Shown: positions 51,201 to 59,164, counted from the first letter of the stretch. The stretch: DNA of 64,000 nucleotides from Streptomyces sp. B93 (GCF_018070565.1 NZ_JAGPXL010000014.1:124001-188000); one strand, 5' to 3'. Notes: generated from the sequence alone by a model not told the origin. A program made the numbers and translations.

Positions 51201-52740
51201 AGGCCCGCAGGGTGGCGCGTTTGGTGCTGGATGCAAGTAGTTCGGAGCGAATGCCGGGCAGGAAGGCGTACGACTCCGGGCGGCCGGGACGCGGCTCGAT
51301 GAGGCCGCTCACCAGCACCTCCGCCAACTGCACGGGCCCCGACGCGGGCAGCATGTCGCGCTGTACCGCCAGCATCACCGTCAGGTCCAGCTCCACCGCC
51401 GCCAGCCGCACCGCCAGCTCGAACGACTCCGGGGACGCCCACACCCGGAACCGCGCCACCTTCTGCGCGGCGCTCTCCTGGAGGGGCGCGTTCTCCAGCG
51501 GGGGAATCGGTTTGGCGCCCGGCGCCACCAGGGTCGCCGCGGCCTCCGCCCAGCGCGGCTCGGTGCCCGCCACGAACCGTGCCCAGGGCGCCAGCCACTC
51601 CCCGGCGGTCTCCAGCACCGGCACCGGGAACGACCTGCGCGGCCGCAACGGCGCCGACCACTCGCTCGCCCCCCGCGGACTGAGCAGCTCCCAGGTCAGC
51701 TCGCCGCCCGCCGCCCCCCGCCCGGCGGCATGCATCCGGACCCGCTCCGGCAGCAGCCCCGTACGGTCCCACAGGCGCTGGGGTAACGGCGTCAGGATGG
51801 CCAGCGGCTGGTGTCTGCCCCACACGGCCAGCGCCCCGCGCACCGCGCCGGTGTGCCAGGCGGGTGCCATCCCGTCGGTGACGACCAGCACGATCCGGCG
51901 CCCCGACAGATCGACGAGGCTGCGCACCGGCTGGGGACGGCCCGGTCGTCCGCGCTGCCCGGGTGTCCGTAACACGACCCCGTCGGGCGTCCCCGCCGCG
52001 GTGTCCAGCAGCCGGGTCTCGACGCTGCGGAAACCGCCGTACAGCCGCAGGTCCCCGGCCAGCGACGAGGTGGTGCCGCGCCAGGCGACCATGTGCGGGG
52101 CGGTGTCCACCACGACGACCACGCTCCAGCGGGGCTCGTGCCCCGGTCGCAGCACGGGGGGCAGCCAGGGGGCCTCGGCGAGCTGCTCACCGGTGCGCTC
52201 CTCGTCGAGTTCCCCGAAGGGTGAGGTGCGGTCGCGCTGGCGGAGGGGGCGCAGGGCCCGGGCGAAGGGCGTCTTCGGGGTTCTGCCGCCCTTTCTGCCT
52301 CTGGTACGGCGGCGGGGGCGGCGTAAGGGGGTGCGGGGCTCGCGGGTCCCGGACGTCTCCTCGGGGCGGGGGGACGGCGGTTCGGCGGGGAGGGCCTCGG
52401 GGGCCTCGGGGCCCTCGGGGCTCTCGGGCTCCTGCGGGGATGTCGGGGATGTCCCCGTGGGCGTCGGGGACCCGGGCTCCGGCGCGTCGTCGGGCGTGCC
52501 GGTCTCCGTCCCGCGTCCCTCGGGCGCGTCCCGCCGCTCGGGTCGGGGGGCCTCCGGGACCTGGGGAGCGGCTACGGCGAGGTCGGCGGGATCCGGCGCC
52601 ACCAACCCCGGATGTTCCCGGACGAGCCACAGCGCGTCGGCGACCTCCCGCCAGTGCAGGTCGCCGACGCGCAGGCGCCGCTCGTCCGGGGCGGGGCCGT
52701 GCGCCGCCCCGCCCTCGGACGCGGGGTGGTGTTCAGTCAC
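48229..52740 (-). CDS. Fusion of vWA-like (SAV_2336-type), NB-ARC and TPR domains (FxSxx-COOH system)
   Basis: A 1503-residue STAND-type signalling protein. The N-terminus (RRLRVGDLHWREVADALWL) leads through a long Pro/Glu-rich linker to a vWA-like SAV_2336 domain (about 200-560), with degenerate metal site VVVVDTAPHM and RRIVLVVTDGMAPAWHTG. A second linker (about 600-660) joins an NB-ARC NTPase: NMPPRNALFTGRDDLL, Walker A HGMGGVGKSQLALEY (about 716), WLLVFDNAESPE, ILVTSRNPQW. The last 450 residues are TPRs (GEEHPDTLACRINLA-type repeats of about 42 residues). The GTG at 52740 overlaps the MoxR stop by 8 bases; an ATG at 52755 is possible. One TTA codon is at 52324-52326. It probably senses a trigger and oligomerises. 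Confidence 0.85.
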   Translation of the reverse strand: MTEHHPASEGGAAHGPAPDERRLRVGDLHWREVADALWLVREHPGLVAPDPADLAVAAPQVPEAPRPERRDAPEGRGTETGTPDDAPEPGSPTPTGTSPTSPQEPESPEGPEAPEALPAEPPSPRPEETSGTREPRTPLRRPRRRTRGRKGGRTPKTPFARALRPLRQRDRTSPFGELDEERTGEQLAEAPWLPPVLRPGHEPRWSVVVVVDTAPHMVAWRGTTSSLAGDLRLYGGFRSVETRLLDTAAGTPDGVVLRTPGQRGRPGRPQPVRSLVDLSGRRIVLVVTDGMAPAWHTGAVRGALAVWGRHQPLAILTPLPQRLWDRTGLLPERVRMHAAGRGAAGGELTWELLSPRGASEWSAPLRPRRSFPVPVLETAGEWLAPWARFVAGTEPRWAEAAATLVAPGAKPIPPLENAPLQESAAQKVARFRVWASPESFELAVRLAAVELDLTVMLAVQRDMLPASGPVQLAEVLVSGLIEPRPGRPESYAFLPGIRSELLASSTKRATLRASRRAAEVLAPKSSAARDLLDYFAGREITGRTEITPDNVRFRTTEYVVLSSLAGPHLRRAHRIRGLLSAHIHSDELTGAGVHTEDITDHLRKDSGTMNTADAPESRSTSEPLPSVSAIHGQIDSTTRQGGTTVTTVAPGTATPAPEPEGVTLGKPQEGVSSLRPAVLNNMPPRNALFTGRDDLLRMLERNLGQGPTAVLPHALHGMGGVGKSQLALEYVYRNAARYDVVWWIPAERPTQIAQALVELAQRLGLRVTSEANTAVPAVLESLRTGKPYGNWLLVFDNAESPEAVRNYFPTSPGSGPVGSILVTSRNPQWNTLAHPLEVDVFKREESIHLLQRRNPDLPDSEADQLAAVLGDLPLAVEQASAWRAETGMPAGEYLRLFEEKRAELMTVSKPTHYEETVATAWNVSLDHLERKNAAALQLLQVCAYLAPEPISRSLFSRAPVEPIAPDLDRALTDPLRLGRAIREINRYSLAKIDHRTNSIQMHRLVQSVLAARMSQEQRDRMQHGAHLLLAGDTPGNPQDPINWAKFGELYPHVLVSDAVQSSSRHVRQTVHSVAEYLFHWGDHEGAREFAQNGYETWSRLYGEDDGQTLTLGRHLRYILWTMGRYEEAAAITQRMRSVLERPEADADEELLRVLGLGAADRRAAGDFKESLRINEEVYQRSLPYGDDEPETLLHAHNLAVSLRVNGKFREALALDQQTWQRRSEMYGEESLSAMLTESSIALDRRELGEYLPAVRLFEDITERYRQQIGENHPNTLRNLARLGVTLRKAGRHAEAAELTRRARKELINRYGPEHPDSLVASLNYSVDLRQLNDLKEAVQLGEQTRDLYVQVLGSGHPHTVEANMDLAVTYRLLNKVGAARALNEAALERCVEALGEEHPDTLACRINLASDMFAQGEVTAALTMDEETLEISARVLGEKHPTTLVLTSNLAQDLRALGRTDEAETHRRAALTGLPEVLGEEHPAYADAVAWQRANCDIDPMPI

Positions 52741-53857
52741 TCCGCCCAGTCCCATCGGCGTCGAGTGGGTGCCAGATGGCGCTCAGCACCGCCTGCCATT
52801 CGGAGTCGTCGCCCTCGGCATAGCTGTACGCGCCTGACGTGACCAGGTGTGCCGCGTTGAGCAGCATGTCTGCGGCCAGTCCCGAGGATTCCTCACTGTG
52901 GGACCTGAAGGCGCGGATCAGTTTTCCCTGCATGTCACCGAGCCGATCGGAGAAGTGGGCCGACAGCAACTCGGCCAACCCTTCCGCATCCAGGTCCGCC
53001 ATGTCCAAACGCAGACAGCGCCGCATGAAGGCTTCCGGAAACGCGCGCTCCCCATTGGACGTCATGATCACAATGGGGAATGCCCGGGCTTTGACCACGC
53101 CTTCCTCGACACGCGCGAAACCGCCCGGATCGGCGGTGTGGACGGTGACTTGGGGGTGCTGCTTCCTCACTCGAACGAGTGGCGGCACAGCGTACCAGCC
53201 GTCCTCGAACAGGGTGAGCAGATCATTCGGAAGATCAGCGTCCCCTTTGTCGATCTCGTCGATGAGCAGAACCCTGGGGAGCCGGTACGGCAGGAGCGCG
53301 GTGCCGAGGGGGCCCAGCTGGATGAAGTCGCCGATGTCCGCGGTGGCCTCGGCTGCCACTTCTTCCGGGGCTCCGGGGGCTCCCGGGGCTTCCGGTCCTC
53401 CCGGTGCGGACGACTGCTGTGCCGTGGCTGCCATGAGCCACGGGTTCCGGGACTGGGCCCGCCCTATCGCGTCGTACTCGAAGAGACCGGACGCCAGGGT
53501 GGTGCGGCTGGTGACGGGCCATTGCAGGACCCGGCCGAGACCCAGTTCCCGGGCGATACGGAAGGCCAGCGCCGACTTGCCGACGCCGGGGCGGCCGGTC
53601 ACCAGCAGCGGGCGGCGCAGCAGGATGGCCGCGTTGACGAGCCGGACCTCCTCGGGCGGCGGCTGCCGGGGCACGGCGACCGGGCCGAGACGGCGGTCCG
53701 CCTCGTCGTCGGGGGGTGGTTCGGGCATCACCGGGCCGCCGTTGAAGTCCCGCCAGCGCGGGCCGTCGGGCCAGCTCCGCTCTTCGTACGGAGCGTCGGC
53801 CTCCGGTGACCGTCCGGTGCCCCGGTAGGGCAACGCGTTGGTGTCCTGCGCGTTCAA
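52733..53857 (-). CDS. MoxR-type AAA+ ATPase
   Basis: A 374-residue AAA+ ATPase. The Walker A motif is LVTGRPGVGKSALAFRIA, Walker B VLLIDEIDKGDADLPND, and the sensor region FPIVIMTSNGERAFPEAFMRRC contains the Arg finger pair. A Gly/Pro/Ala-rich insert (SSAPGGPEAPGAPGAPEE) interrupts the domain. The start is TTG at 53857, overlapping the VMAP stop (TTGA), with GGGGGGAC upstream; this rare start suggests strict coupling. In VMAP-type ternary systems MoxR remodels the complex of vWA and VMAP proteins, and both partners are adjacent here. Confidence 0.88.
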   Translation of the reverse strand: MNAQDTNALPYRGTGRSPEADAPYEERSWPDGPRWRDFNGGPVMPEPPPDDEADRRLGPVAVPRQPPPEEVRLVNAAILLRRPLLVTGRPGVGKSALAFRIARELGLGRVLQWPVTSRTTLASGLFEYDAIGRAQSRNPWLMAATAQQSSAPGGPEAPGAPGAPEEVAAEATADIGDFIQLGPLGTALLPYRLPRVLLIDEIDKGDADLPNDLLTLFEDGWYAVPPLVRVRKQHPQVTVHTADPGGFARVEEGVVKARAFPIVIMTSNGERAFPEAFMRRCLRLDMADLDAEGLAELLSAHFSDRLGDMQGKLIRAFRSHSEESSGLAADMLLNAAHLVTSGAYSYAEGDDSEWQAVLSAIWHPLDADGTGRSD

Positions 53858-55575
53858 TCGGTCCCCCCTATGAAGGCAGCGGGAGCACACGCGTCGCCGT
53901 CGAGGAGATGGTGCGGGTCGTCCCAGATGACACCGAGGTGTCTGATCAGGGTCCTGTCGCGCTGCCCGGCGGCACCCGCGGCGGCGTCACCCCTCCACTG
54001 TCGTGCAGTGGCGGGCAGATTGGCCAGGCCTTCACCGGCCAACAGCTCCTGCACCAGGCTCCGGAAACCCTCCGAGGCGGCGGCCTCCCGGTGGAAGACC
54101 ATCACGGGCACGCCGTGGTCGAGCCCCAGCCGTAACTCCCGCAGCCCCAGACCGTTCCTGGCCCGCGGAGTGTCACTGAGCACCATGCAGACCACCCCCT
54201 CCTCCTTGCCGATCCGAGCATCCAGCAGCTCAAGGTGCTCGGCGGCGGGGCGTCCCTGAGGATCACACCAGTGGGCCTGTCCGGTCCCGAGGTCGCTCCG
54301 CCACCGTGTCCATCGCCTGCGCCACACGTGATGCAGATCGCGGCGCTGCATGCGCTCCAGACTATGGATGAAAATCCAAGAGTATTTACTCAACAGCGGG
54401 TTGGGATGGCTTAGTTGAGGATTTCTGTTCCACCACTCGACCGGTTCGGCGAGCAGTTCGGTCGGGAGGAAGATCTCGAGGACGACGTTCTCGTCCCGAG
54501 ACTGCCACAGCTCCGCCGTCGCGGACAGCAGCTCGGCGACGGCACTCGGTACCTTGCTGCGCGGAACCGGCTCCTCCGGGTCGCGGCCCTCCTGGTGGAG
54601 CCGCGTCGACTCCACGTACCGCACCCGTGAGGAGAGCCGGTAGCGGCTCTCCGGGCGCCTTCTGCGCGGGCCCGTGGCGTCGAACGGGGTGAGGTCGGGA
54701 GCGACCTTGATGAACATCCGGATCACCGGCACGGCCGCGCCGGGCTCGGCCTCGGACTCCGGCTCGGACGGCCGGGCGGTCGCGGTAGAGGAGGTGGAGG
54801 TGGAGGTGGAGGAGGTGGCGGTGGAGGTGGCCGGATGCTGCGCCGCCGACACGGCGGGGGCGGGCGGTTCGGCGTGTCCGATGTGTCCGATGTGTTCGAT
54901 GCCCTCGAGGTGCTGGGCGGACACCCGCTGCCGGGCGGCCAGTTCGGTGCGCAGCGCGCGCAGCCCGGCCGGTCCGACGTCGGTGCCCCAGGCCGCCGCG
55001 AAGTGGTCGTTCCAGGCCCGTATCTCGCCGACCAGGGCCGCGGCCTCCGTGCGCAGCATCAGATGCTCCAGCAGCACCATGCTCGTCTCCAGACGGCCGA
55101 CCGGCGCGTTGTGGCAGGCCAGATGCACGAAGGCGTGCCACACCGAGGTGCAGTACGGGGGCAGCCGCACCCGGTCGCCGCTGACCTCGGCGATCAGCGC
55201 GGGCAACTCGGGGAGGGAGAAGTCCAGTCCCGCCCGCAGCGCCGACCAGTCCCGGCCCTCGTACAGATCGGTGGCGTACCACTCGTCGAGCAGCGGGCGC
55301 AGCCGCGCCGAGAGCGCCGGGGCCAGGAACTCGGTGATCTCCACCAGCCCTTCCAGACCGCCCTCGGTGCCGCTGCACAGCCGTACGGCCTCGACGAACT
55401 CCTGACGCGGGGTCGGGAAACCGGTGAGTTCCAGCCCCTCGAACTCCGAGGCCAGTTCCCGGGCCCACTGGAGGCGTCCCCGGGGATCCGCCAGCGCGGG
55501 CGAGGTGCCCAGCACGTCGACCATCGCGCTCAGCACCCGTTGTCGCGCCGAGTGTTTCCAAGACCTTTGCTGCAC
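53854..55575 (-). CDS. VMAP (vWA-MoxR-associated protein) with N-terminal effector-associated domain
   Basis: A 573-residue scaffold of VMAP ternary conflict systems. The first 90 residues (VLSAMVDVLGTSPALADPRG, AVRLCSGTEGGLEGLVEITEF) form a helical domain like that at the end of the caspase protein. A middle helical region follows, then a Ser/Thr linker (ATSSTSTSTSSTATARP), and a VMAP-C-like domain (about 285-560) with EIFLPTELLAEPVEWW and LLDARIGKEEGVVCMVLSD. The GTG at 55575 is chosen for GAGGGGGA six bases upstream. A TTA codon lies at 54133-54135, and a patch around 54360-54430 is AT-rich for this genome, hinting at foreign origin. Confidence 0.82.
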   Translation of the reverse strand: MQQRSWKHSARQRVLSAMVDVLGTSPALADPRGRLQWARELASEFEGLELTGFPTPRQEFVEAVRLCSGTEGGLEGLVEITEFLAPALSARLRPLLDEWYATDLYEGRDWSALRAGLDFSLPELPALIAEVSGDRVRLPPYCTSVWHAFVHLACHNAPVGRLETSMVLLEHLMLRTEAAALVGEIRAWNDHFAAAWGTDVGPAGLRALRTELAARQRVSAQHLEGIEHIGHIGHAEPPAPAVSAAQHPATSTATSSTSTSTSSTATARPSEPESEAEPGAAVPVIRMFIKVAPDLTPFDATGPRRRRPESRYRLSSRVRYVESTRLHQEGRDPEEPVPRSKVPSAVAELLSATAELWQSRDENVVLEIFLPTELLAEPVEWWNRNPQLSHPNPLLSKYSWIFIHSLERMQRRDLHHVWRRRWTRWRSDLGTGQAHWCDPQGRPAAEHLELLDARIGKEEGVVCMVLSDTPRARNGLGLRELRLGLDHGVPVMVFHREAAASEGFRSLVQELLAGEGLANLPATARQWRGDAAAGAAGQRDRTLIRHLGVIWDDPHHLLDGDACAPAAFIGGTD

Positions 55576-55627
55576 GTGCGTTCCCCCTCGCACTGCCCGA
55601 CACTCACATCATCCCGGAACACCCACG

Positions 55628-56854
55628 TCATCCGGGAAGGGCCTGGGCCAGAACTTCGTACAGGCGCGGGTTGGCCCAGTAGGCGCCGTGGGCGGCGGAC
55701 ACCGGCTGTCCATTGTCCACCTCCACGTCCCGTACCCGGGAGCCGAAGATCGGGGAGCCGAGGAAGGAGAGCAGGTCGCGGGGGTCGTACACGTTGAGCC
55801 AGGCGGGGAAGTGCGCGGGCAGGCCGGTGCCGTAGGGGCGGGAGGGGAGCGCGTCGAGTTCGTAGAGGAGCGGGGCCTGGGAACCGACGGTGATCAGCTG
55901 GGTGACGTGCGGTGTGAGGGACGGGTGGGACGCCAGCAGGTCGAAGCCGATGACCCCGCCGAGGCTGTGGCCGAGCAGCACCACGGGTGCGGGCAGGGTG
56001 CCGGCCAGATCGGCGACGTAGGCGCGGACCGCCTCGCCGCGGACGAGGTAGCTGAGGATGTCCCCGGAGAAGCCGAGCGAGTGCTCGCTGATCGTGCCGC
56101 GCCTGCTGACGACGAGCCGTGAGCCGCCCGCCCGCTCGGCCAGCCGTGCGAAGGCCCCGAGCGAGCGGCCGACGACCTCGGCCAGGCCGCGCTCGTCGCC
56201 GCCGAGTTCGTCGGTGACCGCGTCCACCGCCGCGTCCCGCTCCGCCACCGGTACGGCGCCCGGGCCCTCCGGCAGCCGGGCGAGCGCGCGGGCGACGAGC
56301 GAGCGGCCCGTCAGCCGCGGCAGGCCCCGCCCCGGCCCGCCGCGGCCGTCGTCCAGGGCGTTGCAGGCGGAGCGGAAGACGCTGGAGGACCGTAACTCGC
56401 GCAGTACGTCGTCCAACTGCCCGGCGAGTCCGGCGGCCTCCCACGCCTCCCGTACGGCGGGCGCCTCGGCGAGCCCCGACACCTGCTTCCACAACCGCTG
56501 CCCGGCCGGGACCGCCCCCGGAACGAACACCCCCGGCGCCTCGGCGGGCCCGCTCGGCCCGCTCAGGGCGAACAGGGTCAGCTCCGCGTCCGGCTCGGCG
56601 TACAGCAGCGCCCAGCGGGCCCGTTCCTCGTCGTCCGGCGCCCGCCTCGGGGTGGTGTCCGTCTTCTGCGGGCGGTACCCGGGGATCGACGCGCCCTCCG
56701 CGCGTAGATACGACCCGAGCGCCGACCCCCAGTCGCACTCGGCGACGGCGACGTCCGGCCGTATCCGCCCCAGCCCTGCGCGTACGGTCCGCAGCGCGGC
56801 GGCGTAGTCCGGGGCTCGCACACCTGTTCCATGGATGAAGAGCACGCTGGTCAT
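55628..56854 (-). CDS. Alpha/beta hydrolase (lipase/esterase-like)
   Basis: A 408-residue cytoplasmic alpha/beta hydrolase. It starts SVLFIHGTGVRAPDYAAALR (oxyanion region), has the nucleophile elbow VVLLGHSLGGVIGFDLL near residue 298, the likely acid in WLNVYDPRDLLSFLG, and the likely histidine in PVSAAHGAYWANP. There is no signal peptide. The ATG at 56854 has GGAGG four bases upstream. It is 50 bases upstream of VMAP on the same strand and has an in-frame TTA codon (56393-56395) like its neighbours, so it probably belongs to the conflict island, perhaps as a lipase-type effector. The substrate is unknown. Confidence 0.82.
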   Translation of the reverse strand: MTSVLFIHGTGVRAPDYAAALRTVRAGLGRIRPDVAVAECDWGSALGSYLRAEGASIPGYRPQKTDTTPRRAPDDEERARWALLYAEPDAELTLFALSGPSGPAEAPGVFVPGAVPAGQRLWKQVSGLAEAPAVREAWEAAGLAGQLDDVLRELRSSSVFRSACNALDDGRGGPGRGLPRLTGRSLVARALARLPEGPGAVPVAERDAAVDAVTDELGGDERGLAEVVGRSLGAFARLAERAGGSRLVVSRRGTISEHSLGFSGDILSYLVRGEAVRAYVADLAGTLPAPVVLLGHSLGGVIGFDLLASHPSLTPHVTQLITVGSQAPLLYELDALPSRPYGTGLPAHFPAWLNVYDPRDLLSFLGSPIFGSRVRDVEVDNGQPVSAAHGAYWANPRLYEVLAQALPG

Positions 56855-56867
56855 GGGGCCTCCGGGG

Positions 56868-56941
56868 GGCGGGTCCGTGGCGGGTCCGTGTGGGTGCGTG
56901 GCGGGTCCGTGGAGGGGCCGCGGCGGGTCCGTGCGGGTCCG
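56868..56941. repeat. GGCGGGTCCGTG tandem/direct repeats
   Basis: The 12-mer GGCGGGTCCGTG starts at 56868, 56879, 56900 and 56922, with degenerate copies between. It lies 14-87 bases upstream of the hydrolase start on the minus strand (read there as CACGGACCCGCC), so it may form part of its promoter or leader. Confidence 0.8.
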
Positions 56942-56991
56942 AAGGATGGAGCCTGCCGGATCACCCCGAGGCCCACAAGAGGGGGACGGGA

Positions 56992-58107
56992 CTACGCGGG
57001 AGCGTCACCCGTGCCGGCGCCGTACCGGACGGTGACGGAACCGGGGAGGCCGTCGGCGGTGACGTCTCCGACGGTCGCGGCGGGCAGCCCCTGCCCCCGC
57101 AGTGCCTCGACCAGGCCCTCCGCGCCGCTCTCGGGCACGGCCAGCAGCAGACCGCCGGAGGTCTGCGCGTCGAAGAGGAGCGTGGCCAGCGCTTCCGGAA
57201 CGGACGCCTCCACGCTGACCGCCTCCCGGAGCCGGTCCCTGTTGGCGCGGGTGCCCCCGGACACGAAGCCCCGTTCGACGAGGTCGGAGGCCCCGGGCAG
57301 CAGCGGTACGGCCGCCGCGTCGACGGTCGCGGCGAGGCCCGCGGCGCGCAGCATACGGTGCAGATGGCCGAGCAGGCCGAACCCGGTCACGTCGGTCGCC
57401 GCGCGGACCCCGGCCGCCAGGGCCGCCGTACTGGCACCGGCGTTCAGCAGGGTCATGGAGTCGACGGCCGCCCGGACGACGTGGTCGGCGGCGGCGCCCT
57501 GCTTGAGCGCGGTGGAGACGGCACCGGTGCCGATCGCCTTGCTCAGGACAAGCCGGTCACCCTCCCTGACGCCGTCGATCGTGAAGAGGCGGTCGGGCCG
57601 GGCGAGTCCGACGACGGCCATGCCGTACTTCGGCACCGGGTCGTCGACCGTGTGCCCGCCGACGACGGGGCAGTTCACGGACGCGGCGATCTCGGCCCCG
57701 CCGCGCAGCACCTCGCCCAGCATCTCCAACGGCAGGTCGCTGCCCGGCCAGGCGGCCAGGTTCACCGCGATCAGGGGCGTACCGCCCATGGCGTACACGT
57801 CCGACAGCGCGTTGGCCGCGGCGATCCGGCCCCAGTCCCACGGGTCGTCGACGATCGGCGTGAAGAAGTCCGTGGTCAGCACGATCGCCCGCTCGCCATC
57901 GAGCCGCAGCACCGCCGCGTCGTCCCCCTCGACCGCCCCGACGAGCAGGTCCCCGGAGGCCGCGGGGAACCCGGCCGTCAACGACGAGAGCACGTCCTCG
58001 AGCTTGCCCATGGGCAACTTGCACGCACATCCCCCACCGGGGGAGAGGGCGGTCAGGCGCGGAGCCTGGGTGGTGGCCCCGGGGGTGGGGCTGGGGACGG
58101 GCGGCAT
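56992..58107 (-). CDS. selD: Selenide, water dikinase (selenophosphate synthetase)
   Basis: Makes selenophosphate from selenide and ATP for selenocysteine or selenouridine synthesis. The 371-residue protein has the active-site GGGCACKLPMGKLEDVL with Cys and Lys (a cysteine form, not Sec), the ATP/Mg motif VLTTDFFTPIVDDPWDWGRI, AANALSDVYAMGGTPL, and GGHTVDDPVPKYGMAVVG. The ATG at 58107 has GGAGGGCAG upstream; the longer reading from 58158 lacks support. No other selenium genes (selA, selB, tRNA-Sec) are in the window, so its partners are elsewhere. Confidence 0.92.
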   Translation of the reverse strand: MPPVPSPTPGATTQAPRLTALSPGGGCACKLPMGKLEDVLSSLTAGFPAASGDLLVGAVEGDDAAVLRLDGERAIVLTTDFFTPIVDDPWDWGRIAAANALSDVYAMGGTPLIAVNLAAWPGSDLPLEMLGEVLRGGAEIAASVNCPVVGGHTVDDPVPKYGMAVVGLARPDRLFTIDGVREGDRLVLSKAIGTGAVSTALKQGAAADHVVRAAVDSMTLLNAGASTAALAAGVRAATDVTGFGLLGHLHRMLRAAGLAATVDAAAVPLLPGASDLVERGFVSGGTRANRDRLREAVSVEASVPEALATLLFDAQTSGGLLLAVPESGAEGLVEALRGQGLPAATVGDVTADGLPGSVTVRYGAGTGDAPA

Positions 58108-58231
58108 CTGCCCTCCGATGGCCGTGGGGGCGGCGGTCCGGGCCGAGAGCCACGCCAACGCGCCACCTCGGCGAGGGCCACGCTACAGGGCAAACAGGAA
58201 CACGCGACGAAGCCACCGGCCCACGAAGCCC

Positions 58232-58489
58232 CTACGCACCCCCACCGCCCTTCTTCTCCGCCACCTTCGTCATCCAGCCCTGACAGCCCCACCGAACAAG
58301 GCCCCCGACACCGAGCGCCACAAAAACGGCGCCCCAGTCGATGACGTGCGGCAGCCCGGGGAAGAACGCGAAGAACCCGAGCGTGAGGACGACACCGACG
58401 ACGAACGCGGCGACACCGATCCGGCGACGGAGCGCTAGCCAGGCCGGATCCGTTGTCTTCCCCGTCTTCCCCTCATGCTGTTCGATCAT
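58232..58489 (-). CDS. Small two-segment membrane protein, unknown function
   Basis: An 85-residue protein with membrane segments RIGVAAFVVGVVLTLGFFAFF and WGAVFVALGVGGLVRWG, and a lysine/glycine-rich C-terminus. No conserved domain is recognised. The ATG at 58489 has GAAGTGAG upstream; a GTG four codons earlier is possible. It is a separate unit before selD on the same strand. Confidence 0.65.
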   Translation of the reverse strand: MIEQHEGKTGKTTDPAWLALRRRIGVAAFVVGVVLTLGFFAFFPGLPHVIDWGAVFVALGVGGLVRWGCQGWMTKVAEKKGGGGA

Positions 58490-58753
58490 GGAACGACTCA
58501 CTTCGTGATGTGGTGGCACTGACTCACACGGCGCACACCGTTGACGTTCAGATGAGCGCACGCCTTGCCATAACGAGGCAGCCGCTGCCGAGGGCCGCGA
58601 CGAAGGCACAGTCGACACCGGCGTTCTGGTACGTGATCTTCAGATGAGCACCTGGCGCAACGCCGGTCCGTGCGGCCGGATGTGGGGGCAGAAATGCGGG
58701 GACGTCTGATTCGTTCAAGAGAACGGCGACCACCGCGTCCTACCGTTTTCCCC

Positions 58754-59164
58754 ATGAACCCCACCGACACCGGAACACGCCACCTCAGTGTCCGCATCGA
58801 CCGCACCGTCGACGACGTCTACGCCTTCGCGTCGGAGCCGGCCAACATGCCCGCGTGGGCCCATGGGCTGGGTGGGTCCATGGAGAAGGTCGGCGATCAG
58901 TGGGTCGCGGAGTCGTCGCCGTTGGGGCGGGTCGTGGTTCGTTTCGTGGCGCGCAATGAGCTGGGGGTGCTCGACCACGACGTCACGCTGCCCTCCGGCG
59001 AGACCGTCTACAACCCGCTCCGGGTGATCGCCTGCGGGACGGGGAGCGAGGTCGTGTTCAGCCTCCGCAGGCGGCCGGGGATGAGCGACGCCGACTTCGA
59101 ACGTGACGCCGCCACGGTCATCGCCGACCTGGCCCGGTTGAAGGAGTTGTTGGAGTCGGCCTGA
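58754..59164 (+). CDS. SRPBCC (START-like) family protein
   Basis: A 136-residue single-domain protein of the SRPBCC fold, a hydrophobic-cavity fold used for lipids, polyketides and ring cyclisation. RHLSVRIDRTVDDVYAFASE is the typical first strand and helix, PANMPAWAHGLG a conserved turn, and the long C-terminal helix is DFERDAATVIADLARLKELL. The ATG at 58754 has no clear ribosome site and a TACCGT sits 12 bases upstream, so the message may be leaderless. The ligand is unknown. Confidence 0.78.
   Translation: MNPTDTGTRHLSVRIDRTVDDVYAFASEPANMPAWAHGLGGSMEKVGDQWVAESSPLGRVVVRFVARNELGVLDHDVTLPSGETVYNPLRVIACGTGSEVVFSLRRRPGMSDADFERDAATVIADLARLKELLESA

Noticed and set aside
44762..56854. Radical SAM (FxsB) or TIR-like FxsC gene in the island
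   Set aside because: No CxxxCxxC motif or further supported gene was found; all island length is accounted for by the listed genes.
58219..58618. Longer reading of the small membrane protein from 58618
   Set aside because: The extra N-terminal part is Ser/Arg-rich with no ribosome site; the ATG at 58489 is adequate.
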